Shown: piece after piece, positions 11,381-24,416 of the stretch
How the letters are laid out: each line of letters begins with the position of its first letter
How positions within the stretch are numbered: the stretch's first letter is position 1
Assembly: GCF_037038585.1 (NCBI RefSeq)
Contig: NC_092525.1
Span: 32,598,367 to 32,662,366 of the forward strand
DNA: 64,000 nt
Direction of reading: 5' to 3'
From: Patagioenas fasciata
Lineage: Eukaryota; Chordata; Aves; Columbiformes; Columbidae
Program-made: the position numbers and the translations under genes
The notes under the pieces: generated by a model
What the model was told of the DNA's origin: nothing
Seen by the model: only the letters and a program-made list of their open reading frames with translations
Database searches by the model: none

Positions 11381-13614
11381 TTATTGATTTTTAGCCCAGA
11401 TCATTAAGAATTTTAACACAGGCTGTGGCTACTCAGATAAAAGAGGTTCTATTAAGAGCTTAACAAAGGTTAATTTTGGCATAAAATTGACTCATCAGCT
11501 AATGAGATAAAGACAACTTTATAATTGAATTGCTACATCTGGTAAAAAGTTCAAAGAGGAAAAACAACAGCTTTCAACATCTAAGTGCTTAGCGTAGTAG
11601 CTGTGCTTATTCCCTCACCCCAAGGAAGGTTAACATCCAGCCTCTCTTACTCTTTGTGTTTCTCATGGGAACAAGTCCTGCACCCTTTTCTAGCTGCATC
11701 CACTCTTACATTTTGCAGGGTAATATTTAAAATGAAGATGAGTGATGAATTCACAAGCAAATTTCTGAAAGCATTCAGATGAAAGGGGTTAGGTAACAGT
11801 CTTGGTGGAAGATGACACTACCCTCTTGCTCCCTCCCTGTGCCATCCCTTCAGCCTCCATGCTTATTCAGTAGCTGGTGGAGGAGCTTGGTAGAGAAAAG
11901 GGGAGGCAGCATCTCAGTCAGAGAAGAGGTGTAGTCACATTCCCAGTTGCTGTTATGAAGTAATATGCTGTATGGCAGTCTTCCTCTTGCATAACGTGTG
12001 AACCTACCGGGAGACGAAGAATTAAATCTAGAAATGTAGTTAATCTTCGAAGTTAATGGCAAACCATTTAGAGGGGCAGATGCTTAGCTGCTGTAACTTG
12101 CATGATTTGTCCCTTGAGAATCTGCCTTATTGACTATGGTGGGACCTTGTTATGGGCCTTGGGCTCCTATTGAGCAGAAGGGTCTCTTAATGACAGCACT
12201 GGCTGTCCTCTTCTTTTGAGAGCTCCTGGGTCTGAGTCGCATGTTCCCATCTATTTTCTTCATGGCTCAGGTGGACTGAACCTGGAGTTGCCTGCAGTGT
12301 TGAATGGGGCAGAACAAAGAATTTGATGGTGCTTTGGTGGGAAGTGGGATTAGATAAGGCACAGCAGGAAGGAAAAGCTGGGTATGAGTGAAGCGGAAAG
12401 CCCCAAAGCATGAGAAATAGAGCAGTTGTGGGGCTGAGAGTGTGGTGAAATGGCAGCTGAGGTCAGTCTGTCCTCATGGAAAGCTGAATACTTAAAGGCT
12501 GAATGACTGGGCCACAGTTTGTGATGAGGTTTGAAATTCAGCAGATCTTCTATCCTCATTCCTTACACCTCCTTCAGAGGATGAGAAACTTTTCTGCAAA
12601 CAGGCACCCCGACAATGACAAACCGAATCCTCATTAAAACAAAGAAAGGTTAAGAGGAAAAAATAACCTATTTAAAATGAGGTAACTCACCAGTCTTTGA
12701 GCTGTAAATTGACAATAGGATTTATATAAATCCATAATTGTATCTCTTTTACCTGCAGTTAGGCTAGTTAATGATGAAAAAAGTATAAAGCCTATCGTGA
12801 GGTTTTAATGAGGATTCTTTTTGCAGAGTTAAAAAAATCCACCAAATTAAATTCTGCCAATTTACTCCATTGCAAATTGAGCGCCACCCTGTGCACAAAA
12901 AAATCGTCAAGTAGCTTAAATCAGTTACAGCTAAATGTGTAAGTCAGCGTGTGCTTTAGCCTTTAGTCATGAAGAATATATTAGATTTTTAAAATAAATG
13001 GTTTTCTGCTGAGTCTTCATTGCAATGGCTTTCTGACTTTTAATTAAATTTTCAGTACTTGTGGGTGCTTCTTCATGTACTTTGTCCACAGAATTCACAG
13101 CATCTCTATCATTATGTGAGGTGGAAAACCAGATTGGAGATTATTAAGCTTGTTCACTCCTTTGTTATTCGCTAGTACAATACCTAGAGAATTTATTTTT
13201 TCTCTTGTAAGATAAGAGCAATGCATTTATTTTACAAAAATACTCTATAAGAATGAAACAAGAATGCATAAACTGAACATGATTAGTGGTAGCTGGTAGC
13301 TTGTTACATTTTGCTCATTAGACACCTCTGGTCTCTTTCATTGGTGTTAAATGAACTTAATGTAAATTAATAGGTACAAGTTCATGTCATTTGGAAGAAG
13401 CTTGTAAGGAGAAGGGGCAACAGCGGGTGTTGTTGGCCTTGTGAGGAGTGCTGGTGCCTGCGGCTGATGGAGGGAGCATCTGCTCCTCATGTGGGATGGC
13501 AGGAACTGTCTCTGAGAGGTTGGGCATTGGTGGTTTGAGGTGAGGGACAACTTCACACAACAATTGGGAGGGGGAAAAAGAGATCGATGACTGGTGTCCC
13601 TGGGAACCAGCGAG
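11381..13614. other. Non-coding stretch with a homeodomain-motif-rich block
   Basis: No gene is seen. From about 12660 to 13060 there are many TAAT, ATTA and AAATTAA words, no repeats, and a perfect 16-bp palindrome (ggatttatataaatcc, 12718-12733). The block resembles conserved non-coding DNA, but conservation is untested. Confidence 0.5.
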
Positions 13615-13660
13615 CACTGTCTGTGTGCTGGCTCACTGTCTGTGTGCTGGCTCACTGTCC
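13615..13660 (+). repeat. 19-bp tandem repeat, 2.4 copies
   Basis: Two exact copies of a 19-base unit starting cactgtctgtgtgctggct (13615-13633 and 13634-13652) are followed by a partial third copy (cactgtcc). Confidence 0.95.
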
Positions 13661-16600
13661 CAGCAGCCCAGTCTCTGGGAGTGGTGGCCATGTTGGCTCC
13701 ATGCCTTTGGAACACCCTGAGATGCTCCACCTAAAATGTTGTACCTCACCTGGCCTGCAGGCTGACAGCCTTCCCTCCCCACCCCCTCCTGTTGTGTCTG
13801 TGGGCTTTGAGGTGAAAAAGCTTCACTTGAGAGAAGTCTGAATGTGTAATTTTGAAAAGGGTGGGAAAAAGAGCAGAGCCCATGCTGCATGCTCTGCCTG
13901 CAGCCACATGTCCATAGCAGAGCTGCGGGGGTGAGAGCCTGCATAGGACAATTGCCTGTGTGTCTATGAGGGAGACACAAAGTCATGCAAATGTGACAGA
14001 AGGATGCAAAGGTATAAGAAATATTCTTAGCTCCCCCCTGCCTATCAGTGCTTATTGAGTGTAACAAAAATGAATGTGGCTGGGCAGTGGTGGACCTATC
14101 ATGCACCTAATTTCAAGTGTCTCATCACCAATTATCCCCATACGTATCTGTTCTCTTTACCTGATGGACTAAGATTGACTCTCAGACCTGGGCTCTCTTT
14201 CTCCTCTCTCAGCGCCGCTTCCAGCATGTCATTTTTTCATCTGTCTGCAGCTGCCACTTTGAAGGCTACAGCCTGGATCACTTACTGTGTGTCTGACTAT
14301 TTTGTCTGCAGCCAAGTGTCAGTCCTGGGGGACAGCATCCCCCCTCCCACCCCAGTTTGTTTTATTACAGGACAGCTAACAGTCTCTTCCTGGAATTTGG
14401 TGTAAACCAATTTCACAGGGAGCTAGGCCTGCACAGAAGAGACTTTAATGTGGGCTCCAGGGGGATGTTGAGGATGGAGAGAGTAATGGACACTCTTCTT
14501 TTTTGTAAGTGTAGGAGAATTATAAAATGGTGTCATTGCAGAGTGTTTCTTATTAACCTCTCCCAACATTGGCAGGAACTGACTGGAAAGTAGGGATTAT
14601 GGTGGGGATGGAAGAGAGGAAAATTGGGAAGTTGGTTAGTTTTTGTTTTGTGTCAAAATGAACAGTGCAATTTTTTGAGGGGTAAAAGAGAGGTATCCAG
14701 AACCAGCCTTTCTCTTCTCCCTCCCTCCTGTTGCTGCTCGCTCTGAATGTGGGCAAGCCCTGTTCAGATCCCTTCCTGGCCTCTTTCAGAGCAAGTCTTG
14801 GGCCAGAGCATCCAAGTGAGTAGCAGCAGCAGCAAGGTGCCTTGCAGTTTTTGGGGGGGTGGCTCTGTATGGACAAGAGTGTGCTGGGTTTGGAGGGGTT
14901 TTGCCCCTCTCCACACTGGCAGGATGTGAGCCAGTCGCAGGCCATGCAGGCATGCTATCACAGTGGCCCTGGAGACCTGTTTGCACTCATATTTACCCCC
15001 CATCTCTGGGTCTTCTATCTCTCCTCTTGCAGGTGTTCTGTAGAAATGGACTCCAGAGCACATTTTATATAACAACTTACCTGTTTGGCTGTATTTTTCC
15101 AATGAAAGGTGTTTTTTAGTAAGATATTGGCCCAGCTCTATACAGAGGTTGCTACTCTAAGCCATTAGCTATTAAGCACTTCAAATCTGGGGAAACCGCC
15201 AGTTCTTATGGTTATTGTGGCACTTTGCTGAGATGGGGTTGGGTATCTTACCGAGGGGGTGTTCAGGGAAAGTAAAAGTAAAGAGCGACAAAGACCCAGC
15301 CTTATTTTTGGTTCCTGTAGGACAGTTTGCGTGGAAGGTGTCATTATTATATTCAAGTGCTGTGAGCAAAGTTATTAAACACATTAAACATTCTCCAGCA
15401 GACCCATGTGAGCTCTCACTCATAAAATTCTGGTAAAACAAGTTTTCTGACCTAAATCAGCACCAGCCCAGCACTAAGGAGCTGGGTTCTTTATTCGTCA
15501 AGGTACCCTCCTTGTCAAAAGGCATTTACATAGAGCCCTGCAGCCTGTGCACTAATAGCACCTCCCCCTGCTCCTGCCTCCTAGTGGGCTGTCTGAAGGA
15601 GGCTATACATATGTATTAAGTTATTAAGCAGTGGTATGGGTTCTCACAAGTTCAAACGCAGAGCATGCTGTGCCTATGCTCAAATGTCTCCAGGAGGGCC
15701 TGGATTAATAGAAATGCAAATGGAGCATCTGCACAAGGCCATATGATTAGAGCCTTCCCCCTCACACCTCAAAGTCAAAAGCAGAAAAACACTGCATGTG
15801 AAATACGACCAAAAAAACTTGGTGATATAATATGCAAAGTCTGTTACCAATTTCAACAGCAGTCAGCAAAACATTGAGCCTTACCCCACTTTAAGCACCA
15901 TTTGCCCTACCTTTTCAAAGGTAAGTGGTTTAATCAGCGTTGAATTACTTGGTTCTTAGAGTCCATAGCAATTTTTGCCTTTGCTGGGGATTCCAGCGAA
16001 CTACAGCTCAGCCCTGTCTAGCAGGAACACTGCTAACCTGAGCAGAAAAGCTCTTACAGCATGCCAGCTTATGCAGAGCTCTTTCTGGACTGATGGGAGG
16101 TTTGAATGCAGCACATGCTAGTAAAATCAGCTAGAGCAGATACGCTCAGTCAAATTCTTCTTTCAGGAACTGGTATTGATGTGAGTCTACACGTAATCAT
16201 TCTGTTTCCTTCTATCTGACAGCAGGATTTCTCTTGAGACACATCCTGCGGTGTCAAGATTTTACATCCTTCTAGACACAACCATGGTGTGAACTAGTGT
16301 GGCCTTATCAGATGCTGCTTTCTGTTGCCACAAACATGGAATAACCAGAAGGTACTGAAGCTATTATTTTGTGCCCTTGGTCCCAGCCGGATTCATGAGA
16401 TGTAATGAGAGAGGGCTATGGAAAAAAAAATCAAATTTTCCCTCAAGTAGTGTTATCAGGTTTCTTAGAGATAGTAAATGAGAACAACTCCTCTGAAGAG
16501 AGATCTAGATTTTTCTGCAGGAAATACAGACTTGTGTGTGTTTGATACCCATATAAACAGATTTTTTTTTTTTGGTCACTTCCTAGTGGTCTGTCTTCTC

Positions 16601-16964
16601 TGGAGATCAACTGTCCTTTGGCCAGGATCTTCTGAAGAGAATCTCATTCCACCAAGAACTTCACTGGCTCACATCTGTAGGACCAGAGGCGTGCTGTTCT
16701 TTGCCTGCTTGCCAAGTTGATTCCAGCCTTGCATGGCCATGGCAAAAAGAGAGGTGTCCATGGGGAAGCAGCTTACTGTTATCTTCTGCATATGAGGCCA
16801 TCTTCCCATTGGATGTGGATCTGCTCTTAACACACTTCAGAACCAGGTATGTGCAACAAATCTCTCTTATCCTCAAGCCTCACCCTTGCATATCTGTACC
16901 ATGGATGTATCTATGCAACCAAACATAATCCTTTCCATTTTTGTAAGTCTAAGTATTGCAAACC
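13661..16964. other. Non-coding stretch, somewhat GC-richer at 13.7-15.1 kb
   Basis: Several ORFs of 110-157 codons overlap on both strands at 13633-15102. They lack any recognisable domain and are the expected by-product of higher GC. A consensus donor (aaag|gtaagt) at about 15921 follows a short open frame but has only a weak acceptor. Confidence 0.5.
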
Positions 16965-16985
16965 TTTTTTTTTTTTTTTTTTTTT
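16965..16985 (+). repeat. Poly-T run (21 T)
   Basis: An uninterrupted run of 21 T. There is no recognisable retroelement body on either side, so it is a simple homopolymer rather than a proven poly-A tail. Confidence 0.9.
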
Positions 16986-19900
16986 CTACACAGTTGTCAT
17001 ATCCACTTGACCAAGAAGGCATCTTGGCTTTGGAAATATTTCTTGGAATAGGATTACAGCTGTGATTCTAAATTTAAGTCACTATTAGTGATTCTGTCAG
17101 AATAAGAAATCAGACTTTCACACTTTTTAGAGGTTTTATTTAGTTTATCCCTGACAATGACTCTCCTGATGGTATAGGCTGTTCGCAGATGCTGATACAC
17201 TTACTGTCTCTGTGAATGAGGGAGCAAACTCTTGAGCTCTTTCATGCCCTAAAATAAGGCTCGTGAGCAGCTGTTGTTGCTTGTACAGTGGGTTTATTTA
17301 ATATGTAAAGGGTAAAACCAGATCTAGAACTCTGCCTATAATTTTCTGTATGGAAGTGGGGAAACTAACCTGGACATAACGTAACTTAGGTTGCGAAAGA
17401 CAGTCCCGTATATCTGATTCAAATACCCCTCAGTTAGGTGAACCTTACAGAGCTGCTGGTGATCATGCTTACTGCTTTGAGTGACTTTATCAGCTGAAAT
17501 ATGAACACTGCCCTACAGACACTACAGTTATTTCCTTAAGAGCAATCACTGCATTCTCTGCCTTTTTCTGCACTGCTTGTTATTGTAGTCCATATTTTGG
17601 TAACCTGCCGTGCATTCTGAGAACTCCTTTCCTACGTCTGTTCCAGCAAACATGCTCTTCCACTTTGCCTTAGAAAACTTGGAGAATTTGTCCTTCTTCC
17701 CCATCTCAGGCTTGTGAGATGGAAAGTAAGCCAGAAAACAGCTAGCTGTAGAACAGTATGTTTTACTTTTGTCAAACAGCATGGGAAAAGCTGCAGGGTT
17801 TTTTTTGCAGGCAGCTTAAAATGGACTCTATTTGTAAGGGAAGTAAAATTCTGTATATGTCCTTACACAGTGTACCTGGAATTGCTGAACATTGTCTTTT
17901 TGTCTTTAACATTCACAGTGCAAACAAAATGTTGAGCTAGAATGGGAAATTGGGTGTGATTCTTCCATTCAGAGTCAGAATAAGGTGGCTGAGCTGCAAC
18001 TGACCTCACTGTTTTGATAGGTGCTGGCATCCTGGTTCACAGTTTTCCAGCAGAACAGCAGCATGACTCTTCAAAGACATCACCCAATTCATTTTTGTGG
18101 TAGTTAATCAACTTTATTATCTGTTCTCAAACCTTAGAACTAATAGTACGTAAATTCCTAACTAACTCTATGCATCAGGCCTACACAGACCAAGATAGAG
18201 AAAGAATTAATAAAATAGACATATGAGTCTCTGCCAATTTCTCTGTGCATTAAAGGCTAGTGATTGCCCAGCAGTGAGCACATTTGTGTACATACCTCTC
18301 ACATGCCATTAACAGAGCTGACCTCTTCCAGCAGCATACACAAACCTAAACTACAGCTAGAGGAACCCTTTTATTTTGTTTAATAAGAATATATTATTGT
18401 AATACTTGCAGTTTGGTGTGGAAATGAATAAAGGAAACAGTCCCCTCAGGTTAGATGAGAATCTGACTTTCCGTATATTATGGGCAGGATGAGCATAATA
18501 TTTAATGGGAGAAGAGGGCCATTTCTGTCCAACCAGTTGCTGCAGGTCTCCATAAAAACAGCAATATGTTTCAGGGAACCTGGTTGCAACCTTGGTTGCA
18601 ATTTCCATGGTTGATTCAAGTACAAGAGGACGAGGAACGAAGAAAAAACAGTAATTTGAGATACAACAGAAATATGCAGTAATAAGGAAAAAAGTAAATT
18701 ATTATAACCTTTACAATGTAATGTTATTTGTTCAAGGTGTGATTCTGTTCTGAAAAATAGCGTATCAGTTCAATGTGAATGAGTGGCTGTGTCTGTCTGC
18801 TTTGATATCTAAAGCAGGAGTTTGCTATATATAATGTATTTTTATTTAGGTAATAGCAAGTAGCTGCCTAAGTGAAATTCTGGCTATTCTGTCATATGTA
18901 TGACCTAAAGTGAAAAGCTAAGGTATTCAAATAATATTTGAATTTGAAGCTGCCTTTCAGCTATCTAGAAAAAATGCTGTTTTACTCCTATGAAGGGGGC
19001 AGAACAGGGTACTTACAGGTGCAAGTATGAATGAGTAGTGCAAGAACCTACTCCTTCTTGTTCACTCCTGCCACTCAGTGGGAGATTAGTACAGCCCACA
19101 GATCAGGTGTTGAACAAATCCTGTGTGTACTGCTGGCCTGTTTCAGGGCAATCCCAGCCATGTAAATTTAAATCACATTAAAAGGTTTTAGTTCACATAT
19201 AGGTACTTGCAGTGCTGTGGCAGCAATTGAAGCTGAAGTGGAGAGCTGGGTTGGTAACTCTTTAACCATTTCAACTAGGTCATCAGAGGAGGTTTGGTTG
19301 CTCTTTTGCCTGGTTCTTGCTGTATCTTGTCCTGGCATGTACTTCCCCGCAATGCTCAGCTTCTGCTTGCTGAAGTGGTTGAGCTCCGGCACTTCAGAGG
19401 ATGTTGCAGATTCCAGTGAAGCACTTGCTTATGGGGAGACTGCTGAGGGGATCCCTAGGGCCAGGTCTTCCATTGTTGTCAAGTGTCTGAGCCCCAGTGA
19501 AGCTGTCAGTCAGAGCATGGTGCTGCAGAAGAATCATTGCTGGCAATGCTGTGAGGTAAAGGGAGAGCCTGGCTGATGGTCAGATCCCACCTTGAATCTT
19601 CAGGGAGAAAGTTAGATATCTAGCATTCTTTGAGGCTTTTTCCAACCACATTTAATTAGGAATGAAGTAGGCCTCTCTGAAAAAGGAGCCCTTTGTTGTT
19701 GTGTGCATAATGTCACTTCTTAGAATAGCACAACACAGTAAAGGTTGTTTAGGATGAATATACTGGAAAAAAAATACAAATCACTCCTTCAGGAAGGCTT
19801 AACGATGGGGTAGATACTTCCCTCCTTTGAGTTTAATCGACAGGTAGTAAATTAAGCAGCTTCTTGCCAGGTCAGAGCCATGATGAATTATGAAGCTCCA

Positions 19901-21332
19901 CTCAGTCCCCTAGGTGGACTGGCTTCAGCTCCATTGCTTCAGAGGAGGGGACATACATGAGGCACAGAGATCAAATGGCCCATCCAGACAATTACAGCAG
20001 GTTTTAGTTAGCCTGACCCTTTCCCTTCCTTGCCTCTTTGCTCCTGACCTTTCACACAAAATCCCTGTTTGTGGTGGTAGTTGTTTTGTTTGTTGTTTTG
20101 GTTTTGTTTGTTTGTTTTTCTTCTTCTCCTGCATCTACCAGTTCATTGTTAGTAGGCTGGTTCTTTTGCTCTTTACAATTTGGTGACATCACGTGGGAGA
20201 TGTAGTTTAACATTGGCCTGTACAAATGGAACAAGATGGGAAGCAGGTTCTAACAAAATCATGCTTTTATTTCAGTGACAACTTATAGGACAGGCTAAAG
20301 AGAGGCAAAGATAACTGTACATCAGAGATTTCTGGATATAACATGTTCTGCAAAAAGATAGCTGTCTACACATAGTAACTTTCTGACTTTTGTGTTTACT
20401 GTAGTTCCCTTTAAAAGTGCTTTTGAGGACTGCAAGGAAGAACTCTTAGTTACAGTGAAATAATCCCCTTCAATAGCAGTCACCTTATATAATACCAGCA
20501 AGGCCAGTTTTAGGCTTTTAGAGAGCTAGTGAGCGGAGTCAGTGGTATCCTGTGGATACTACTATATGTCATTTCTTTAAAAAAAAAAATCTTTCTGTTG
20601 CTGGCTGGGAATCTCTGAGCCTTCACAGTTCTTCTCTCCGAAGTATCAGTGATCTCCACGTGTTTGGCTTCTCTTTGAAATGCTACAAGAATACTCTTTC
20701 TTGCTGTGTTTTAGGGCAATGTAAAATGGTGCACTCAATGGACTCTCAGATCTGAAGGAAAAGTAGTTGTTTTTTTGGTTGACATTTTTCCTTTAGTTCC
20801 CATCCTTCTTTTGAAGTGGGCCTAGATTTACAGGTATTGTGCTTCCAGCTGCCACACACAAAACTAAGGTGAGATGTTTATTTTTTGACTACTAAGAAGT
20901 GCAGGGTTAAAATTATTTTCTACTACATGAATGGTAGTGTTGTGGGTTTTTTTTGTCCTTCCCGTGTTGTCTGTGTCCCCTCAAAACACATGAATAATTA
21001 ATTGGAGAGTAGCCCCAGTAGAGATGGCCACCTAATGCAGATGCTCATGAGAGGCTGACCCTACAATGTTACATGTAACAGATGAGTGGAAGGAGAAAAG
21101 AATCAGAATTGTGGCAGCCTGAGAAACAAGCCTAAAAACATGGAGTGCTACTCCTCACCTCCCAGCAGCTTAATCATTCCAGGTAACAGCATGGCAGAAA
21201 AGTGAACTGCTCTAATTTTAAAATGAATCACTACCATGGGTCAAGAGATGTCCAGAAGGAATTGGAAAGGGCAGGATTAGACTTGTGGATGCCCTTCTGC
21301 CTGGAATACAGCTTTCTAGGATGCTGTCAGAT
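16986..21332. other. Non-coding stretch, no confident gene
   Basis: A GT/T low-complexity tract lies at about 20071-20120. A minus-strand open stretch at about 19168-19422 is hydrophilic and serine-rich but has no recognised domain. Nothing else is supported. Confidence 0.5.
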
Positions 21333-21650
21333 ATCACAGAATCACAGAAGGTTAGGGTTTGGAAGGGACCCCAATCCCCCTGCCAGAGCAGGAACACTTA
21401 GATGAGGCTACACAGGAATGCGTCCAGGCGGGCTTTGAATGTCTCCAGAGTAGGAGACTCCACAACTCCCCTGGGCAGCCTGTTCCAGTGTTCTGCTACC
21501 CTCACTGAGAAGAAGTTTCTTCTCAAATTTAAGTGGAACCTCTTGTGTTCCAGTTTGAACCCATTATCCCTTGTCCTACAATTGGTTGCTACCAAGACGA
21601 GCCTGGCTCCATCCTCATGACACTCATCCTTGTAATGGTATTGGTAGCAC
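21333..21650 (-). mobile_element. 5'-truncated CR1 LINE, 3' end
   Basis: On the minus strand the element reads the last part of CR1 ORF2, then a roughly 60-bp 3' UTR ending in the typical CCCTTCCAAACCC box, then the 8-bp tail repeat (two copies of tctgtgat, plus strand atcacaga at 21333-21348). The translated end contains the CR1 hallmarks NFFSVRVAEHWNRLP, VVESPTLE and a final RLDAFLCSL, followed by the stop at 21398-21400. Only the reverse-transcriptase C-terminal extension is present, so the copy is dead on arrival, as most CR1 copies are. The upstream limit (high coordinate) is approximate. CR1 is the dominant LINE of birds and supports an avian source. Confidence 0.94.
21398..21650 (-). 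pseudogene. CR1 ORF2 C-terminal fragment
   Basis: An open frame runs from about 21650 down to the stop at 21398-21400, ending in the CR1 ORF2 C-terminus (motifs EDGARL, RDNGFKLEHKRF, EHWNRLPRGVVE). The reverse-transcriptase catalytic core and the endonuclease domain are absent because of 5' truncation. This is a non-functional fragment, not a host gene. The codons for residues before EDGARL are only weakly CR1-like. Confidence 0.88.
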
Positions 21651-24117
21651 TGTGAGAAATGTCTCAGACTTCTAATGACCATAATTTGTTACAGGTAATT
21701 AAATATATGATGCAAGTGCTACACAGCAATGGATAATGTGCTGGGCTAATTTTCCAGAAACAACAGTCTAAAATCTGTGGAGGACTAAGTGGAGCATGCT
21801 GAATGCTGCACACTTCAGATAACCAGACTGGCTGCTTACAGGTCCAATATGCAGAGATGAGGCCTGTGTGTTTGAGAACATGGGCTATCCTATACACCTA
21901 GATTCTGAACAGCCTGTTTGTGGAGCAGCTGTGGCTTTCTTAAGTCCTGTGCTTTCAATATATCATGTCTAATATTTTAGTCTATAGCTTTATGCTTGAA
22001 TTTTATTCCTCTATGGACCTGTTTCTGTTTTCCTTCATTTCTCAGTCCATTCTCTTTTTTGTTCCTGATGTCATTTGGCAGGGCTTTTATTTCACTTATT
22101 GTAATTCTCCTTTCCCACCTAGGCCTGACAATAGCCAAAGGTCTGCTTGGCCTTGGTACATCATGTACTCAAGTGGGCAACCTCATCCCTAGACATGAGA
22201 GGTGACCTTGGCTAGAAACTGTCTGTTGCCTGCATTAAACAAAATCTGAGAGTTCATTGTGTCTTCATTGGTAGTATGAAGAGTCCTTCTACTCCCACTG
22301 GGGAATTCCTTGCCAGGTCCTACATGAAGATGTGGAAATATGGGTGAAACTTCTAAGTTTGGGTAGATTCAGGGTTACTTACCTGTTTCTACTCTTCAGA
22401 GATACATGAGCAACCAGAGTGAATGAGCCCTAGGTCCTAGATGCCAGGCTTGTATCACCTCCAACTGCTGACAAGGAGAAGGGAGAATAATTCCTGGCTC
22501 TGATCAGAGCCAAAGGGCTTGTCTAGGAGCCTCTTCCAGGACACTGTGCTGTGGACTCTGGATATACCTTTTGGCCCAATGAGGGAACTTTCAAGACAGA
22601 ATTTCCATGGAGAAACAAGAGGTACTAATTTGTTGCTCAAAGCTGAAAAAATAAACGATGTTGCACTTCATAAATAGGGTGTTAATGATAGCACTGAAAT
22701 AATCGATTTCTCCTCATTAAATAACAAACAACACAAGCTGGAAAATTAACCAGTTTGTTTCACACAGCTGGATTAATGGAGAACCAAGTGGGTCTTAACT
22801 TCCCCTCACCAATGAATAATGGCCTAGAGAAACACAGTGCTAATCAAGGCAACACTGGTGGTAGTAAACAAGTCAATCCTGTATTTATTAGAGCAGTAGA
22901 ACATGCATAATACATTGAGCTCTAGTTATCAGCTGAAAGTTGCATGATGCTGGCAAAATAGTCTGTAGTATCTCTACTAGAAGAAGATTGTTTCTGTGAC
23001 AGGAAATCCATATGTCTAGGAGAAGAGGCATTAATTTAGCAGAAGGTGAGAAGAGTGCCACATGTGCAGCGGGTGTCCTGCTCTTGACTTAAAGGCCATT
23101 CAATAATAACTCTAAATGCATCACTAATATAGCAAAAGGCATTGTAAATCATTCAATGCCGTGCATTTGTAGACTTCTTAATACTGCTTAGATTTGACTA
23201 AAAGTTCAGGGGAAAACAGGGATAGTATTTAAAAATGCAAAACCAAAAACACTCTTCAAGGTAAGTCAGAATTTTTGCACAGGAATGTGCAGAGTTTTCA
23301 ATGTCTGTGAAGCAAGTGTGTTGGAACGGGATTCAACTCACCTGATTTGCTGTGGTGTGCAGTAGGTTTGGTCTAAAGAACAGCACGCTAGATTGGACCC
23401 TGGAAATTCAGCGTCCTAGTTGTTGCTCTCCTTTTGACCTGCTGGATGATCTTCAGCTCGGGTTTGCCTCTTCATAGCATGCTTACAAGATATGGACGAT
23501 GATAGTGCTCAAAAGCTAAAAGTGCCAGATGGAAAACACGTAAGGACTCCTATTTTCCTTCTTTATGTTTAAAGTATAATAATCATCTTGAGTTTGCAGG
23601 CTTTAGCAGAAATAGCTATGATGATCTCATTGGAGTAGTTTCCTTCTCATTGAGGTGAAGTTTTCTTTTTTTTCTGTTTTAGATGACCATTTATCTACAC
23701 TTGACTGATTATGCTGGTATTCAGCATTAGTTCTATACATTCCTAATTTAATAAATAATAGATTTAGTGCTCGCACATTTGGAAGGTGGTCAGATAACCC
23801 CAACTTTTTAAGACAGCATACAGAGCATACAGAAAAGTAACTGCTATTCCAAAAGCTTCAATTCAGACTTGCAAAACCAGTTAAATCTCCTAAAGAGTCA
23901 ATTGTCTTCCCTGAGGACTCCTTGGTTTTGTCTTTGATTTAATTCAGGCAACAGTCTTTATGGCAATGTTACTTATTGTAACTAATTACTAGTTGATGGT
24001 GTTCCTCATGCTGAGTGCAGATGTTGGTCTTGGCAGAAGTCAAATGGAAGGTATTTTCATTTTAAGATCAGCTCCATTTTCAGCAGCTAGTGGTGTCACC
24101 ATTTCTTTTCCTAACAG
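21651..24117. other. Non-coding stretch, no gene seen
   Basis: AT-rich. The part around 22640-22790 carries several TTAAT, ATTAAT and AATCGAT words and looks like non-repeat conserved-type DNA. A good splice donor (aag|gtaagt) lies near 23261, but the open frame before it is only about 50 bases. Confidence 0.5.
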
Positions 24118-24266
24118 ATCACATCATGACACACAGGAAATGTGATTCTGCAGAACTGCAAAATCCAGAGAAGATAATGAAAATTCATGAAGAATTGATA
24201 AAAAGAAGAGGAAGTATGAAGGATATTCCTGAAGAAGCTGTATCAGTAGGGGAGTTTCTATTACAG
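24118..24266 (+). CDS. Candidate internal coding exon, product unknown
   Basis: This 149-bp segment is preceded by a strong pyrimidine tract and acceptor (ttcttttcctaacag, ending at 24117) and followed by a good donor (cag|gtaact). Only one of the three frames is open, starting one base into a codon (phase 1) and ending on a codon boundary. The peptide is hydrophilic and looks like real protein: it includes AELQNPEKIMKIHEELIKRR and then KDIPEEAVSVGEFLLQ, a charged helix-like pattern. The segment is rich in purine words of the GAAGAA type, as exons often are. I do not recognise the family and see no neighbouring exon that I can join to it with confidence. It could be a chance match, because other strong acceptor/donor pairs occur in this window. 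Confidence 0.45.
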
Positions 24267-24416
24267 GTAACTGGAGTAAGTCCCTCAGGAGTCTTCTGTT
24301 TTCATCTATTTATTAAACAACTAAGAGAGTAAGACAAACTATAAATTAATTATACTTGCCAGTGACATAAAGTCAAGGCAGTGGTGAACACAGATAATGC
24401 AATTCATAGACGACAG

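Noticed and set aside
13633-14106. 157-codon minus-strand ORF
   Set aside because: It runs through the 19-bp tandem repeat, is contradicted by other ORFs on both strands and has no family motif.
17546-17782. Lysine-rich minus-strand ORF containing MGKKDKFSKFSKAKWKS
   Set aside because: It caught the eye as a possible pseudogene, but I could not tie it to any family, and there are no splice signals or retrocopy hallmarks around it.
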